Below, piece by piece: positions 1 through 8,570 of a stretch of DNA of 64,000 bases (its first letter is position 1; every line of letters starts with the position of its first letter). A model generated the notes under the pieces. It was not told the DNA's origin and made no database searches. It saw only the letters and a program-made list of their open reading frames with translations. Made by a program: the position numbers and the translations under genes. The DNA comes from Aureibaculum algae (GTDB lineage Bacteria; Bacteroidota; Bacteroidia; Flavobacteriales; Flavobacteriaceae). The stretch spans positions 3,548,501-3,612,500 of the forward strand of contig NZ_CP040749.1 of the NCBI RefSeq assembly GCF_006065315.1, written 5' to 3'.

Positions 1-606
1 GAAAATTTAGCTGAATTTATTGATGTATTTTGTGAAAAAGGCTATTTCTCTGTTGCTGAAACAGAAAAAATTATTGTAGCAGCCAAAACTTATGGATTAA
101 TTCCTAAAATACATGTGAATCAATTTAACAGCATTGGGGGCATTCAGTTAGGTGTTAAATACAATGCACTTTCCGTTGATCATCTTGAAGTTATGACAAC
201 AGAAGATATTGAAACCTTAAAAAACAGTACTACAATGCCTGTGGCACTTCCCTCCTGCTCTTACTTTCTTGGCATTCCTTATGCACCTGCAAGAGCAATA
301 ATTGATTCGGGATTGCCATTAGCTATAGCAACAGATTATAATCCAGGCTCTACGCCTAGTGGAAATATGAATTTTGTTATTAGTACCGCTTGTATTAAAA
401 TGAAAATGACACCTGAAGAGGCCATTAATGCAGCGACTATTAACGCAGCCTATGCGATGAATATCTCAGACACACATGGTAGCATAACCAAAGGCAAAAA
501 AGCAAACTTAATGATCACTAAAGAAATTCCTTCCTATGGCTTTTTACCTTATGCTTTTGGTAGTAACTTGATTGATACGGTTTTCATTGATGGAAAACAA
601 ATTTAG
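1..606 (+). CDS. hutI: Imidazolonepropionase, C-terminal part (5' end outside window)
   Basis: The reading frame is open from base 1 and ends with TAG at 604-606, so the last 201 residues are present and the start lies to the left of the window. The protein hydrolyses 4-imidazolone-5-propionate to N-formimino-L-glutamate, the third step of histidine degradation. Family hallmarks visible here are KIHVNQF (a metal-binding His), DHLEVM, and ATDYNPGS with the metal-binding Asp, all in the amidohydrolase barrel. A GTG at 115 opens a shorter ORF but is internal to the domain and not the start. ftcD, which handles the product, lies 3.7 kb downstream on the same strand with unrelated genes in between. 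Family assignment is by recognised motifs. Confidence 0.95.
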   Translation, partial: ENLAEFIDVFCEKGYFSVAETEKIIVAAKTYGLIPKIHVNQFNSIGGIQLGVKYNALSVDHLEVMTTEDIETLKNSTTMPVALPSCSYFLGIPYAPARAIIDSGLPLAIATDYNPGSTPSGNMNFVISTACIKMKMTPEEAINAATINAAYAMNISDTHGSITKGKKANLMITKEIPSYGFLPYAFGSNLIDTVFIDGKQI

Positions 607-809
607 CACTAGTTTATACTTTTTCAATATATAGAAGAGCTATGTTTAATTCAATTATTATTAAATTTTTAAACCTCTGTCGTTGTATCTATTGATGGTT
701 CTATAAAAATTATTAATTTCGCCTACTATTATAATAATTTTAAATATCGCTATTTCTAAAAATGAGAATGGCATATGGTTTTAAATAATTCAAAAAAAGT
801 AATTAATAA

Positions 810-1880
810 ATGCTAAAACAAATATTCTGCTTTCTCTTTTTTCTTGGTATAAACATTTTTGTTATTGCTCAAACATCACATAAAACGGTGGTCGCCGTTA
901 ATGGTGATGGCGTTTATTCTATACTTCGAAAAAATGGTTTAGAACCGACAAAGTATCTTAAAGAATTTATAGAATTAAATAAAAAGAACTTAAGAACCAA
1001 TAATGGTTTGCTCATAGGAAAAACCTATTTCCTTCCATTAACTCAAAAAGACAGTATTACTGCTATAAAAATACCTAAAATAACTGATTCTGTTCCTACT
1101 GAAACGATTTCAGAAAGAATTGATACTATTGTATCACAAGAGAAAATTTACGATCCGATTTTTGGTAAAGACTACAATCCTATTGTTATAGAAAATAAAA
1201 AATTAAAAGGTGCAATATACTATTTAATTTCTGGGCATGGCGGTCCTGATCCTGGTGCAATGGAGAACTACAATGGCACGCTTATTTCTGAAGATGAATA
1301 TGCTTATGATGTAACTCTACGTTTAGCTCATAAGCTTATATCTCATGGAGCAAAGGTTTACATAATTATTAAAGATAAAAATGACGGCATTCGTGATGAT
1401 AAAATATTAGAAGTAGATCATGATGAATTTTGTTTCCCCGAAAACCAAATTCCATTAAGCCAAAAATTGCGATTACGACAACGAACAAAAGCAGTAAATA
1501 ATTTGTTTTTAAAACATAAAGGTGCCTACCAAAGATTAATTGTTACACATGTTGACAGCAGAAATAAGAATAAAAATATTGATGTTTTTTTCTATCACGA
1601 CAGTAAAAGTAAAAGTGGAAAAAAATTAGCCGAAAATATCCATAATTCTTTTAGAGATAAATATAACGAACATCAACCAAATAGAATATACGATGGTTCA
1701 GTAAGCACTAGGGGGTTATATTTAATAAAAAGTACATTACCTGCCATGGTATATATTGAATTGGGCAATATCAAAAATAAAAAAGATCAAAAACGAATTC
1801 TTAATTATAAAAACAGAGAAGCCTTAGCCGAATGGATTCATAACGGACTTTTAGTTGATTTTGATGAAAATAAAAAGTAA
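810..1880 (+). CDS. N-acetylmuramoyl-L-alanine amidase (Amidase_3 type), exported
   Basis: 356 residues with a signal peptide (about 1-20, ending IVIAQ). Residues about 25-75 look like a LysM-type peptidoglycan-binding segment (VAVNGDGVYSILRKNGL... and GLLIGKTYFLP). The C-terminal two thirds is an Amidase_3 zinc amidase: HGGPDPGAM supplies the first His (about 142), a Glu in SEDEYAYD the second ligand, VTHVDS the last His (about 247), and IELGN the catalytic Glu (about 317). It should cleave the amide between muramic acid and the stem peptide in the periplasm. It has 203 bp of AT-rich DNA upstream and stands alone. The domain call is firm; the N-terminal LysM call is tentative. Confidence 0.85.
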   Translation: MLKQIFCFLFFLGINIFVIAQTSHKTVVAVNGDGVYSILRKNGLEPTKYLKEFIELNKKNLRTNNGLLIGKTYFLPLTQKDSITAIKIPKITDSVPTETISERIDTIVSQEKIYDPIFGKDYNPIVIENKKLKGAIYYLISGHGGPDPGAMENYNGTLISEDEYAYDVTLRLAHKLISHGAKVYIIIKDKNDGIRDDKILEVDHDEFCFPENQIPLSQKLRLRQRTKAVNNLFLKHKGAYQRLIVTHVDSRNKNKNIDVFFYHDSKSKSGKKLAENIHNSFRDKYNEHQPNRIYDGSVSTRGLYLIKSTLPAMVYIELGNIKNKKDQKRILNYKNREALAEWIHNGLLVDFDENKK

Positions 1881-1970
1881 ATTTAATTAGTTATAAAAGC
1901 ATTACCAAGTATGGCTTTCTTCTCCATGATTATGGTTGATATTTAATTATTAACTCTAGGTAAAAATCAA

Positions 1971-2000
1971 TTGATTTTTACTAAAATATTGCTAATTTCG
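1971..2000 (+). promoter_or_regulatory. Bacteroidota-type promoter upstream of porin gene
   Basis: TTG at 1971-1973, 19 nt spacer, then TAATTTCG at 1993-2000, one mismatch from the TAnnTTTG -7 element of Bacteroidota. It leaves a leader of roughly 40 nt before the TTG start at 2044. Confidence 0.55.
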
Positions 2001-2043
2001 TTTTTAAATCAAACCAATTTATTATCATATAACAATTCTCATC

Positions 2044-3180
2044 TTGAAAAAAATAATATACTCTTTACTACTAGTACTATTCCCTCTATTTTTATCAGCT
2101 CAAAGTAATGATACTCTAAAAAAACTTTCATTTATGGGAGATTTTAGATTTAGAATAGAACAAGATTGGAAATCTCTCAATTCTTCAGGTGTTTATCGCG
2201 ATGACCGAACACGTCTGCGTTATAGGGCTCGTTTTGGAGTTTCCTATACATATAATGATTGGCTATCATCAGGAATTCGAATAAGAACAGGTGACCCAAA
2301 AAAGCAGCAGGATCCTCAATTGACATTAGGTGATGGTTTTAAAGAATTCGGTACTTTACCAATTGCTATTGAAAAAATTTATGCCAAATTCAACTATAAA
2401 TGGTTTTCTGCCTGGGTTGGTAAAAATGCTTTTCCTTTTGAAAAGCAAAATGAACTGTTTTGGAGCGATAACGTTTTTCCAGAAGGTGTTGCATTATCAG
2501 GTAAATTTAATTTTGAAAAAAATTTTTTAACATCGTTACAAATAAATACTGGTCATTTTATTGTGGCAACCCAAGGTAAATCTCTAGAGTCGGACAGTTA
2601 CTTTCAAGGAGTCCAGATCGTTACCACACATTGGAAAAACAGAATTAAAATATTTCCTTCTTATTATAGTTTTAATAAAATGCCTAATATCCCTGATGGT
2701 AATGAAACATATCTATTAGATTATTCTATTGTACATGTTGGAGCAAATATTAAATTAGTTAATCACCCAAAAATAATGGCTGGTTTTGACTATTACTTTA
2801 ACACTAAAGACTATGATAAAAAAGACTCAATTCCTGAAAAATTTAAAAATGAGAAAAGAGGTTTTGTATCCAATATTAGTATAGGGAATTTAGCAAAAAA
2901 AGGGGACTGGAAAGTGCAATTAACCCATACTTATTTAGAAAGGTATGCTGCTGTTGATTTTTTATCACAAAATGATTGGGCAAGATGGGACTATTCTTCA
3001 CAAGGTTCACCAGATGGTAGGTTAACAAATTTTAAAGGTCTTGAAATAGCTGGTGGATATGCTATTGATAAAAACATTAATCTAAAATTAAGGTATTTTA
3101 TAGTAGACCAAATTATACCAACCGGTAATGATAAAGAAACTGGAAACCGAATTAGATTAGATTTTAATATCAGCTTTTAA
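2044..3180 (+). CDS. Outer-membrane beta-barrel protein, putative porin
   Basis: 378 residues if translation begins at the TTG at 2044. That start gives a clean signal peptide (KKIIYSLLLVLFPLFLSAQ), and no upstream ATG offers a better one. The mature protein alternates aromatic and polar residues in short strands and ends in a Phe (LDFNISF), as expected of a beta barrel inserted by BAM. The early motif GDFRFRIEQDW plus RTRLRYRARFGV and YAKFNYKWFSAWVGKNAFPF resembles the putative-porin families of Bacteroidota. The substrate cannot be read from sequence. It ends 226 bp before a bidirectional terminator shared with the FKBP gene. Confidence 0.75.
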   Translation: MKKIIYSLLLVLFPLFLSAQSNDTLKKLSFMGDFRFRIEQDWKSLNSSGVYRDDRTRLRYRARFGVSYTYNDWLSSGIRIRTGDPKKQQDPQLTLGDGFKEFGTLPIAIEKIYAKFNYKWFSAWVGKNAFPFEKQNELFWSDNVFPEGVALSGKFNFEKNFLTSLQINTGHFIVATQGKSLESDSYFQGVQIVTTHWKNRIKIFPSYYSFNKMPNIPDGNETYLLDYSIVHVGANIKLVNHPKIMAGFDYYFNTKDYDKKDSIPEKFKNEKRGFVSNISIGNLAKKGDWKVQLTHTYLERYAAVDFLSQNDWARWDYSSQGSPDGRLTNFKGLEIAGGYAIDKNINLKLRYFIVDQIIPTGNDKETGNRIRLDFNISF

Positions 3181-3405
3181 AACCATAATTGAATATAAAT
3201 TTTACCATGCGTTATGCCTTTAGTAAAATTAAAAGGAGGTTTTGATAAATTTAGCTATGTTTAGATCAATACCTTAGAATTTTAAAACAGGTAGAATATA
3301 AAACGAGTAAACAAAATTTAATAATGTGAAAAGTTATTCCAATGTGACGATAACCAACCATTTTCCTCTATTATATATGCTAACTCTTTTTTTGCTTTAT
3401 TAAAC

Positions 3406-3441
3406 AAAAAAAGGAGCAATGTAAACATCGCTCCTTTTTTT
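3406..3441. terminator. Bidirectional intrinsic terminator (porin / FKBP)
   Basis: A7-GGAGC (3406-3417) pairs with GCTCC-T7 (3430-3441), extended by ATG/CAT around a TAAA loop. The A run and T run flank a GC-rich stem, so it works for both converging genes. It ends 22 bp after the FKBP stop. Confidence 0.85.
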
Positions 3442-3463
3442 ATATATTATTTGTTTGCTATTA

Positions 3464-4192
3464 TTACTTAATAATTTCTAACATTTCAACTTCAAAAATT
3501 AAAGTTGAAAAAGGTTTAATTGGTCCATTAGGTCTTGGAAAAGCACCATAAGCCAACTCTTGAGGAATAAAGAATTTGAATTTAGAACCAACAGGCATTA
3601 ACTGTAATCCTTCTGTCCATCCTTTTATAACTTGGTTAACTCCAAATTCAGCGGGTACTCCTTTATCTACAGAACTATCAAATACAGTTCCGTCAATTGA
3701 AGTTCCATGATAATGAACTTTTACCTTAGAAGTAGCACCTGGTTTTTCACCAGTACCTTCTTTTAAAACAATGTATTGCAAACCGCTAGCAGTTGTTTTT
3801 ACACCTTCTTTTGTTTTATTTTCAGCCAAGAATTTTTCACCTTCTGCTTTGATTGGTGCAAAATCTTTTTCAGCTTTTGCTAAAGCTTCAGCTTGTTGTT
3901 TTTCTTGTGCTGCCATTTGTTTACCTTGCATGTAAGCTCTAATAATACTATCAGTTTTTGCAGCAGGAATTAAAATACCCAGAGAATCAGCTCCATTTCT
4001 ATAACCTTGCACTACTAAATCAGTATCAAGATCTTCAAAAGTTTGTTTTAAACTAGAAGCTATATTTACCCCTAATGCATAACTTACTGAATCAATTTCA
4101 GTCTTTAATGCCTTTTTTGTAACACCTTGGCTGTTACAAGAAAAAAGTACAGTTGACATTAATATAACTGTAAAAAATTTCACTATTTTCAT
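3464..4192 (-). CDS. FKBP-type peptidyl-prolyl isomerase, lipoprotein
   Basis: 242 residues. The SPII signal VLFSC places the lipid-bearing Cys at residue 19. Residues about 25-120 form the helical, K/E/Q-rich dimerisation segment of FkpA/Mip proteins (SYALGVNIA, then a long charged helix). Residues about 130-242 are an FKBP domain: VKVHYHGTSIDGTVFDSS, VIKGWTEGLQLMPVG and IPQELAYG are the classical active-site strands. It should act as a prolyl isomerase and chaperone for envelope proteins. The minus-strand sequence upstream contains TAGTTTTG (4216-4223), a match to the -7 element TAnnTTTG. It diverges from ftcD. Confidence 0.92.
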   Translation of the reverse strand: MKIVKFFTVILMSTVLFSCNSQGVTKKALKTEIDSVSYALGVNIASSLKQTFEDLDTDLVVQGYRNGADSLGILIPAAKTDSIIRAYMQGKQMAAQEKQQAEALAKAEKDFAPIKAEGEKFLAENKTKEGVKTTASGLQYIVLKEGTGEKPGATSKVKVHYHGTSIDGTVFDSSVDKGVPAEFGVNQVIKGWTEGLQLMPVGSKFKFFIPQELAYGAFPRPNGPIKPFSTLIFEVEMLEIIK

Positions 4193-4358
4193 TTTATATT
4201 ATTTTAAATTCGCCGCAAAACTAAGGAATTTTAATCACTTATTTTCATTGATTTAAATATTTTTATCGTTATTAGAAAGAGTATTATAATCCTAAAAATT
4301 GTAATATCTCAAAAACAAAATATAACTTTGATATTCATAACCTGAAAAGCGTATTAAG

Positions 4359-6053
4359 ATGCAAAAACAATTGATAGAATGCGTACCCAATATTAGTGAA
4401 GGTCGCAATACCGAAAAAATTAATACAATAGCACATATTGTAGAGACTGTTGAAGGTGTAAAACTGCTAGATATTGATCCTGGAAAAGCCACAAACCGCA
4501 CCGTTATTACTTTTGTTGGCGAACCCGAACAGGTTATTGAAGCGGCATTTAAACTGATTAAAAAAGCTTCTGAATTAATTGATATGCGTCATCAAAAAGG
4601 CGAACATCCTAGGTTTGGTGCTACTGACGTTTGCCCTTTAGTACCAATTTCAGGAATTACATTAGAAGAAACAGCAAAATACGCTCATAAATTAGGAGAC
4701 CGTGTGGGTAAAGAACTTGGAATACCTGGGTATTTTTATGAAACCGCAGCAAAAGAAAATAAACGTAAAAATTTGGCCAATTGTAGAGCTGGAGAATATG
4801 AAGGTTTACCTAAAAAATTAATAAACCCTGAATGGAAACCTGATTTTGGCCCAGCCGAATTTAATGACAGTGTTTCAAAAACAGGAGCCATAGCTATTTC
4901 TGCACGTGACTTTCTCATTGCCTATAATATTAACCTAAACACAACCTCTACTCGAAGGGCCAATGCCATCGCTTTTGATATGCGTGAAGCTGGTAGAATT
5001 AAAAGAGAAGGAAATCCGATTACAGGTAAAAAAGTAATGGATAATAATGGAGAGCCCATTCGTATTCCTGGTAAATTAAAAGCCGTAAAAGGTATTGGTT
5101 GGTATATTGAAGAATATGGTATTGCTCAAATTTCATATAACTTGACCAATATTTCAATCACGCCAATGCATATCGCTTTTGATGAAACGGCAAAAATTGC
5201 AGAAGAAAGAGGGTTGAGAGTAACGGGTTCTGAATTGGTTGGGCTTATTCCTCTTAAAGCAATGTTGTCTGCTGCTGATTATTTTCTAGAAAAACAACAA
5301 CGCTCTCTAGGCATTTCTGAAAAAGAAAAAATAAAAATCGCCGTAAAATCTCTTGGGTTAGATGATTTGAAACCCTTTAATCCAAAAGAAAAAATAATAG
5401 AGTATGTTTTGAATAAAGATGTAAGTAAAAAGCTTATTGATTTATCTTTATCTGATTTTACTGACATAACCGCAAGTGAATCCGTTGCTCCTGGTGGTGG
5501 TTCTATTGCCGCCTATACAGGTGCATTAGGGGCTGCTTTAGGGGCTATGGTTGCCAACTTATCTTCTCATAAAGCTGGTTGGGATGATAAATGGAAATAT
5601 TATTCAAATTGGGCAGAAAAAGGACAAGTATTTAAGGCCAAATTACTCTTTTTGGTAGATGAAGACACCAATGCCTTTGGTAAAATTATTGATGGCTTTA
5701 GGATGCCTAAGAGTACAACTCAAGAAAAAGAACTAAGAAGACAGGCTATTGAAGATGCTACAAAATATGCTACTGAAATTCCATTTCAAGTTATGGAAAC
5801 AGCGTATAATTCAATGGAAGTAATGCAAACAATGGTTAAAGAGGGTTTACCTAGTTCACTTTCAGATGCCGCCGTTGGAGTGTTATGTGCAAGAACCGCT
5901 GTAATTGGTGCCTATTTTAATGTAAGAATTAATGCTAAGGATTTAAAAGATAGGAATTTTGCTCAGGAAATCATAGCAAAAGCTGATAAGATATATAACG
6001 ATACTTTACGTGTTGAAAAAGAAGTAATTGAGTTTGTAAATAGTAAAATGTAG
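4359..6053 (+). CDS. ftcD: Bifunctional glutamate formimidoyltransferase / formimidoyl-THF cyclodeaminase
   Basis: 564 residues, the length of a full two-domain enzyme. Residues 1-about 335 are the formiminotransferase (CVPNISEGRN at the N terminus; GEHPRFGATD with the catalytic His83). Residues about 350-564 are the cyclodeaminase (APGGGSIAAYTGALGAALG, VGVLCARTAVIGAYFNVRIN). It moves the formimino group of N-formimino-glutamate to tetrahydrofolate and deaminates it to 5,10-methenyl-THF plus ammonia. With hutI this defines the folate-dependent branch of histidine breakdown rather than a HutG/HutF branch. The GNAT gene follows 3 bp later, so the two are probably cotranscribed. Confidence 0.96.
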   Translation: MQKQLIECVPNISEGRNTEKINTIAHIVETVEGVKLLDIDPGKATNRTVITFVGEPEQVIEAAFKLIKKASELIDMRHQKGEHPRFGATDVCPLVPISGITLEETAKYAHKLGDRVGKELGIPGYFYETAAKENKRKNLANCRAGEYEGLPKKLINPEWKPDFGPAEFNDSVSKTGAIAISARDFLIAYNINLNTTSTRRANAIAFDMREAGRIKREGNPITGKKVMDNNGEPIRIPGKLKAVKGIGWYIEEYGIAQISYNLTNISITPMHIAFDETAKIAEERGLRVTGSELVGLIPLKAMLSAADYFLEKQQRSLGISEKEKIKIAVKSLGLDDLKPFNPKEKIIEYVLNKDVSKKLIDLSLSDFTDITASESVAPGGGSIAAYTGALGAALGAMVANLSSHKAGWDDKWKYYSNWAEKGQVFKAKLLFLVDEDTNAFGKIIDGFRMPKSTTQEKELRRQAIEDATKYATEIPFQVMETAYNSMEVMQTMVKEGLPSSLSDAAVGVLCARTAVIGAYFNVRINAKDLKDRNFAQEIIAKADKIYNDTLRVEKEVIEFVNSKM

Positions 6054-6056
6054 TAA

Positions 6057-6515
6057 ATGGAAATAGAAATCATTCCATATGAGGATAGATACAAAACTTA
6101 TTTTAGAGATTTGAATATAGCCTGGCTAAAAAAACATTTCTATGTAGAGGATCATGACAGTGATGTTTTGGAAAATGCTAAAGAATATATTATAGATAAT
6201 GGAGGCTTTATTTTCTTCGCCTTAATTAATAATAAAATTGCTGGAACAGTTGCTTTAATGAATGAAAAAGAAGGATTTGAATTGAGTAAAATGGCCGTTA
6301 TCCCTGAATTTCAAGGATTTAAAATAGGGCAACAACTGATGCACTATTGTATAGATTTTGCTAAAAATAAAGGTTGGAAAAAACTAATTATATATTCAAG
6401 TACCATTTTAGAGAATGCTATATACATTTACAGAAAATTCGGTTTTAAAGAAGTTGAATTAGAAAAAGACTGCCCTTACCTTCGAAGCGATATTAAAATG
6501 GTTTTAGAACTTTAG
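6057..6515 (+). CDS. GNAT-family N-acetyltransferase
   Basis: 152 residues, a single GNAT fold: a central strand with FELSKMAVIPEFQG, the acetyl-CoA pyrophosphate loop QGFKIGQQLM (Q-x-x-x-x-G type, about residues 84-94), and a C-terminal AIYIYRKFGFKEVE. The acceptor is unknown. Its start is 3 bp after the ftcD stop, so it is the second gene of that transcript. A link to formiminoglutamate metabolism is suggested only by position. Confidence 0.85.
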   Translation: MEIEIIPYEDRYKTYFRDLNIAWLKKHFYVEDHDSDVLENAKEYIIDNGGFIFFALINNKIAGTVALMNEKEGFELSKMAVIPEFQGFKIGQQLMHYCIDFAKNKGWKKLIIYSSTILENAIYIYRKFGFKEVELEKDCPYLRSDIKMVLEL

Positions 6516-6520
6516 TAAAA

Positions 6521-7063
6521 CTAATTAAATAGCTCATTAAGCTCATCCAAATCTACATATTTATAATTATTAGGTATGGTCGCATCCAAAAGTTTTACAT
6601 TTAAATTATGAGCAATATGAAAACCCATTTCCAAAGTAAGGTCATAGTCATTATTCATATAAATATTGAAGTGTTTATTTTTCTCATACCATAAATTAAC
6701 TTCAAATCTGAAAGAATCATCTACCATAGGTTGTTTAAATACAGAAACATAATTTATTTTCGGTAATTTTCTCCATTTACCATATCGAATAGGTCCAACA
6801 GCATATTCATCTTTATATGTATTTACTTCTAAATTAAATACTACATTTTTCACAACTGAAAAGCCGAATCCTAAGGCAAATAAATAAAAGGAAAACTCTA
6901 CTGAATATATAATATACTTTGCTATATCTTGTGTTACCACCAATTCTTTTTGATAGAAAAACAATAGTAAACTACCAATCCCTAACGTGTAAAAAAAAGT
7001 TGCAATAATTATTTGCCAAATAGGCCGTTCGCCTTCAGAAATAACAATCAAGTTTTTTTTCAT
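6521..7063 (-). CDS. Small membrane protein of unknown function
   Basis: 180 residues. Two hydrophobic segments (about 15-36 and 47-70) near the N terminus are followed by a soluble 100-residue domain rich in Tyr and Asn (NTYKDEYAVGPIRYGKW, SVFKQPMVDDSFRFEVNLWYEK). The fold after the hairpin could be PH-like, but I do not recognise a family. Its ATG overlaps the stop of the preceding membrane protein by one base (TAATG on the minus strand), so the two are translationally coupled and probably function together. Confidence 0.7.
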   Translation of the reverse strand: MKKNLIVISEGERPIWQIIIATFFYTLGIGSLLLFFYQKELVVTQDIAKYIIYSVEFSFYLFALGFGFSVVKNVVFNLEVNTYKDEYAVGPIRYGKWRKLPKINYVSVFKQPMVDDSFRFEVNLWYEKNKHFNIYMNNDYDLTLEMGFHIAHNLNVKLLDATIPNNYKYVDLDELNELFN

Positions 7064-8202
7064 TAATTTGAATTTAGGTTTATATTCTTTTTACTTATTT
7101 TCAAAATAGTAGAAATATGTACCAAACAAATACATAAAAATATACCTAAATAACTAAAAAACAAAAACCACATTATCGGTATTGTAGTCCAATTACTAAT
7201 AAACTTAGGAAAGAGTAATCCCATTTCAGAGCCGAATAATACTAAGCCATAGCAGAACCAAATTATTGGATGCACTTTTTTTGGTAATGACAACCAAATA
7301 AAAGGCGTATATATACCCAAGAAAATTAAATGAAGCCAGGCAATTAAAATAAATCTACTTTCAACAGCCAAATTAGCTATTACAGGAATACTCCCTAAAA
7401 CATTCAAAAAAGCAATTAGTAGAATACCCAAATAAAGAAATTTATAGCTGTGTTTTAGGATACTGAATTGCTTTACAAAACGTAATAATAAACCAAACAG
7501 TCCTAAGGACCCAAGACTACCAAATAATTGAATTGACCAATGATTAAAACTAAAATCTAATGAGTGTGTAAAAAGAAAACCGAGGCCAACGGTAAATACT
7601 AATAATTGAATTTTATTGAGTTTAATTTCTGCTTTATGAAATAGCACAGCCAACATCCATGCTAAAAACACGCCAAAATATTGAAAATGTAGGTAAAAGA
7701 AAATAGCCTGCTGATACCAAGGTGAATTTTGCATTTCCATTGCCATAAGTGGTCCTAACATGTACGGACCTAAACTTGACAGAAAGTGAAAGACAATCCC
7801 TAGTTTTATTAAATTTTGTTGTTTATTATTCGCATCAAGCTTTCTCCAAAAACGAAGCAACAGTAAGTAACTTCCCCATAAATGAACAGTAGAAAACAAA
7901 ATGGAGTAAAAAGCATATCCCTGTAGGATAAATGCTACTAAAAAAATAGCAACACATCCCTGCAATATCAAAAACAACCGATAAGTAACTTTATCAATCT
8001 CAATTACAAACGTTGACCATACAGTGACTAAAAGTGCATTAAAAATAAAGCCTAATAGCATTACATGACTATGTGAATGCAAAATATTCTTAAATGGAAA
8101 ACCACTAAAAGAACCTGTATAAGCATAACGTAATATCAATCCTAATAAAGCACCAATTATTCCAAACAGTAATGGATAGGTCCAAAGCCTCTTAACCTTC
8201 AT
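7063..8202 (-). CDS. Polytopic membrane protein with His-rich helices (oxidase subunit I-like?)
   Basis: 379 residues with about 10-12 transmembrane helices. Histidines sit at helix ends in conserved-looking settings: LHSHSHVMLLGF (about residues 41-52), FSTVHLWGSY, FYLHFQYFGVF, LDFSFNHWSIQ and AWLHLIFLG. This pattern is reminiscent of haem-copper oxidase subunit I or NnrS-type haem membrane proteins. Similar flavobacterial proteins are, to my knowledge, uncharacterised, so a haem-binding role is inference. It lies downstream of the rpoC operon terminator and is coupled to the 180-residue membrane protein that follows. Confidence 0.65.
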   Translation of the reverse strand: MKVKRLWTYPLLFGIIGALLGLILRYAYTGSFSGFPFKNILHSHSHVMLLGFIFNALLVTVWSTFVIEIDKVTYRLFLILQGCVAIFLVAFILQGYAFYSILFSTVHLWGSYLLLLRFWRKLDANNKQQNLIKLGIVFHFLSSLGPYMLGPLMAMEMQNSPWYQQAIFFYLHFQYFGVFLAWMLAVLFHKAEIKLNKIQLLVFTVGLGFLFTHSLDFSFNHWSIQLFGSLGSLGLFGLLLRFVKQFSILKHSYKFLYLGILLIAFLNVLGSIPVIANLAVESRFILIAWLHLIFLGIYTPFIWLSLPKKVHPIIWFCYGLVLFGSEMGLLFPKFISNWTTIPIMWFLFFSYLGIFLCICLVHISTILKISKKNINLNSN

Positions 8203-8216
8203 AATAACTAAGATAT

Positions 8217-8248
8217 AAAAAAAGCCTCCAATATATATTGGAGGCTTT
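8217..8248 (-). terminator. Intrinsic terminator of the rpoBC-DUF3467 operon
   Basis: A perfect 28-bp palindrome (8221-8248; arms AAAGCCTCCAATAT and ATATTGGAGGCTTT) is followed on the minus strand by an uninterrupted U tract (the A run at 8217-8223). It lies 9 bp past the DUF3467 stop. Confidence 0.9.
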
Positions 8249-8256
8249 TAATTTAT

Positions 8257-8568
8257 TTATGCTTGACCTGTTGGTCCAAAATTCATTGGAATCGGAGGCT
8301 GTTCATAATCTTTTATTTCACCGTGAGCATTTTCGAATCTATTTATATTCTCTGCCAAAGCTTTTGCTAAACGTTTAGCGTGCTGTGGTGTTAAAATAAT
8401 TCTAGACTTTACTTTAGCCTTTGGTGTACCTGGCATAACGTTAACAAAGTCAACCACAAATTCAGATACAGAATGATTGATAATTGCTAGGTTAGCATAA
8501 GTGCCATCAGCAATACTCTCATCTAATTCAATATTTAATTGATTTTCTTTATTTTTATCTTCTGCCAT
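8257..8568 (-). CDS. DUF3467 family protein
   Basis: 103 residues, soluble and acidic at the N terminus (MAEDKNKENQLNIELDE). The core SEFVVDFVNVMPGTPKAKVKSRIILTPQHAKRLAKAL is typical of DUF3467. The family is short, widespread in Bacteroidota and regularly placed just downstream of rpoC, as here (2 bp gap). Its function is not established. The operon context suggests a transcription- or translation-linked role, but nothing in the sequence proves it. Confidence 0.85.
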   Translation of the reverse strand: MAEDKNKENQLNIELDESIADGTYANLAIINHSVSEFVVDFVNVMPGTPKAKVKSRIILTPQHAKRLAKALAENINRFENAHGEIKDYEQPPIPMNFGPTGQA

Positions 8569-8570
8569 AA

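Noticed and set aside
3235..3243. AAAGGAGGTTT downstream of the porin gene
   Set aside because: The next ATG is too far away and gives only six codons.
3634..3640. GGTTAAC inside the FKBP gene
   Set aside because: No CATTAA at 15 nt and located within coding sequence. The same applies to GTTAACC/GGTTAAC at 9132, 10017, 18878, 26523 and 63732.
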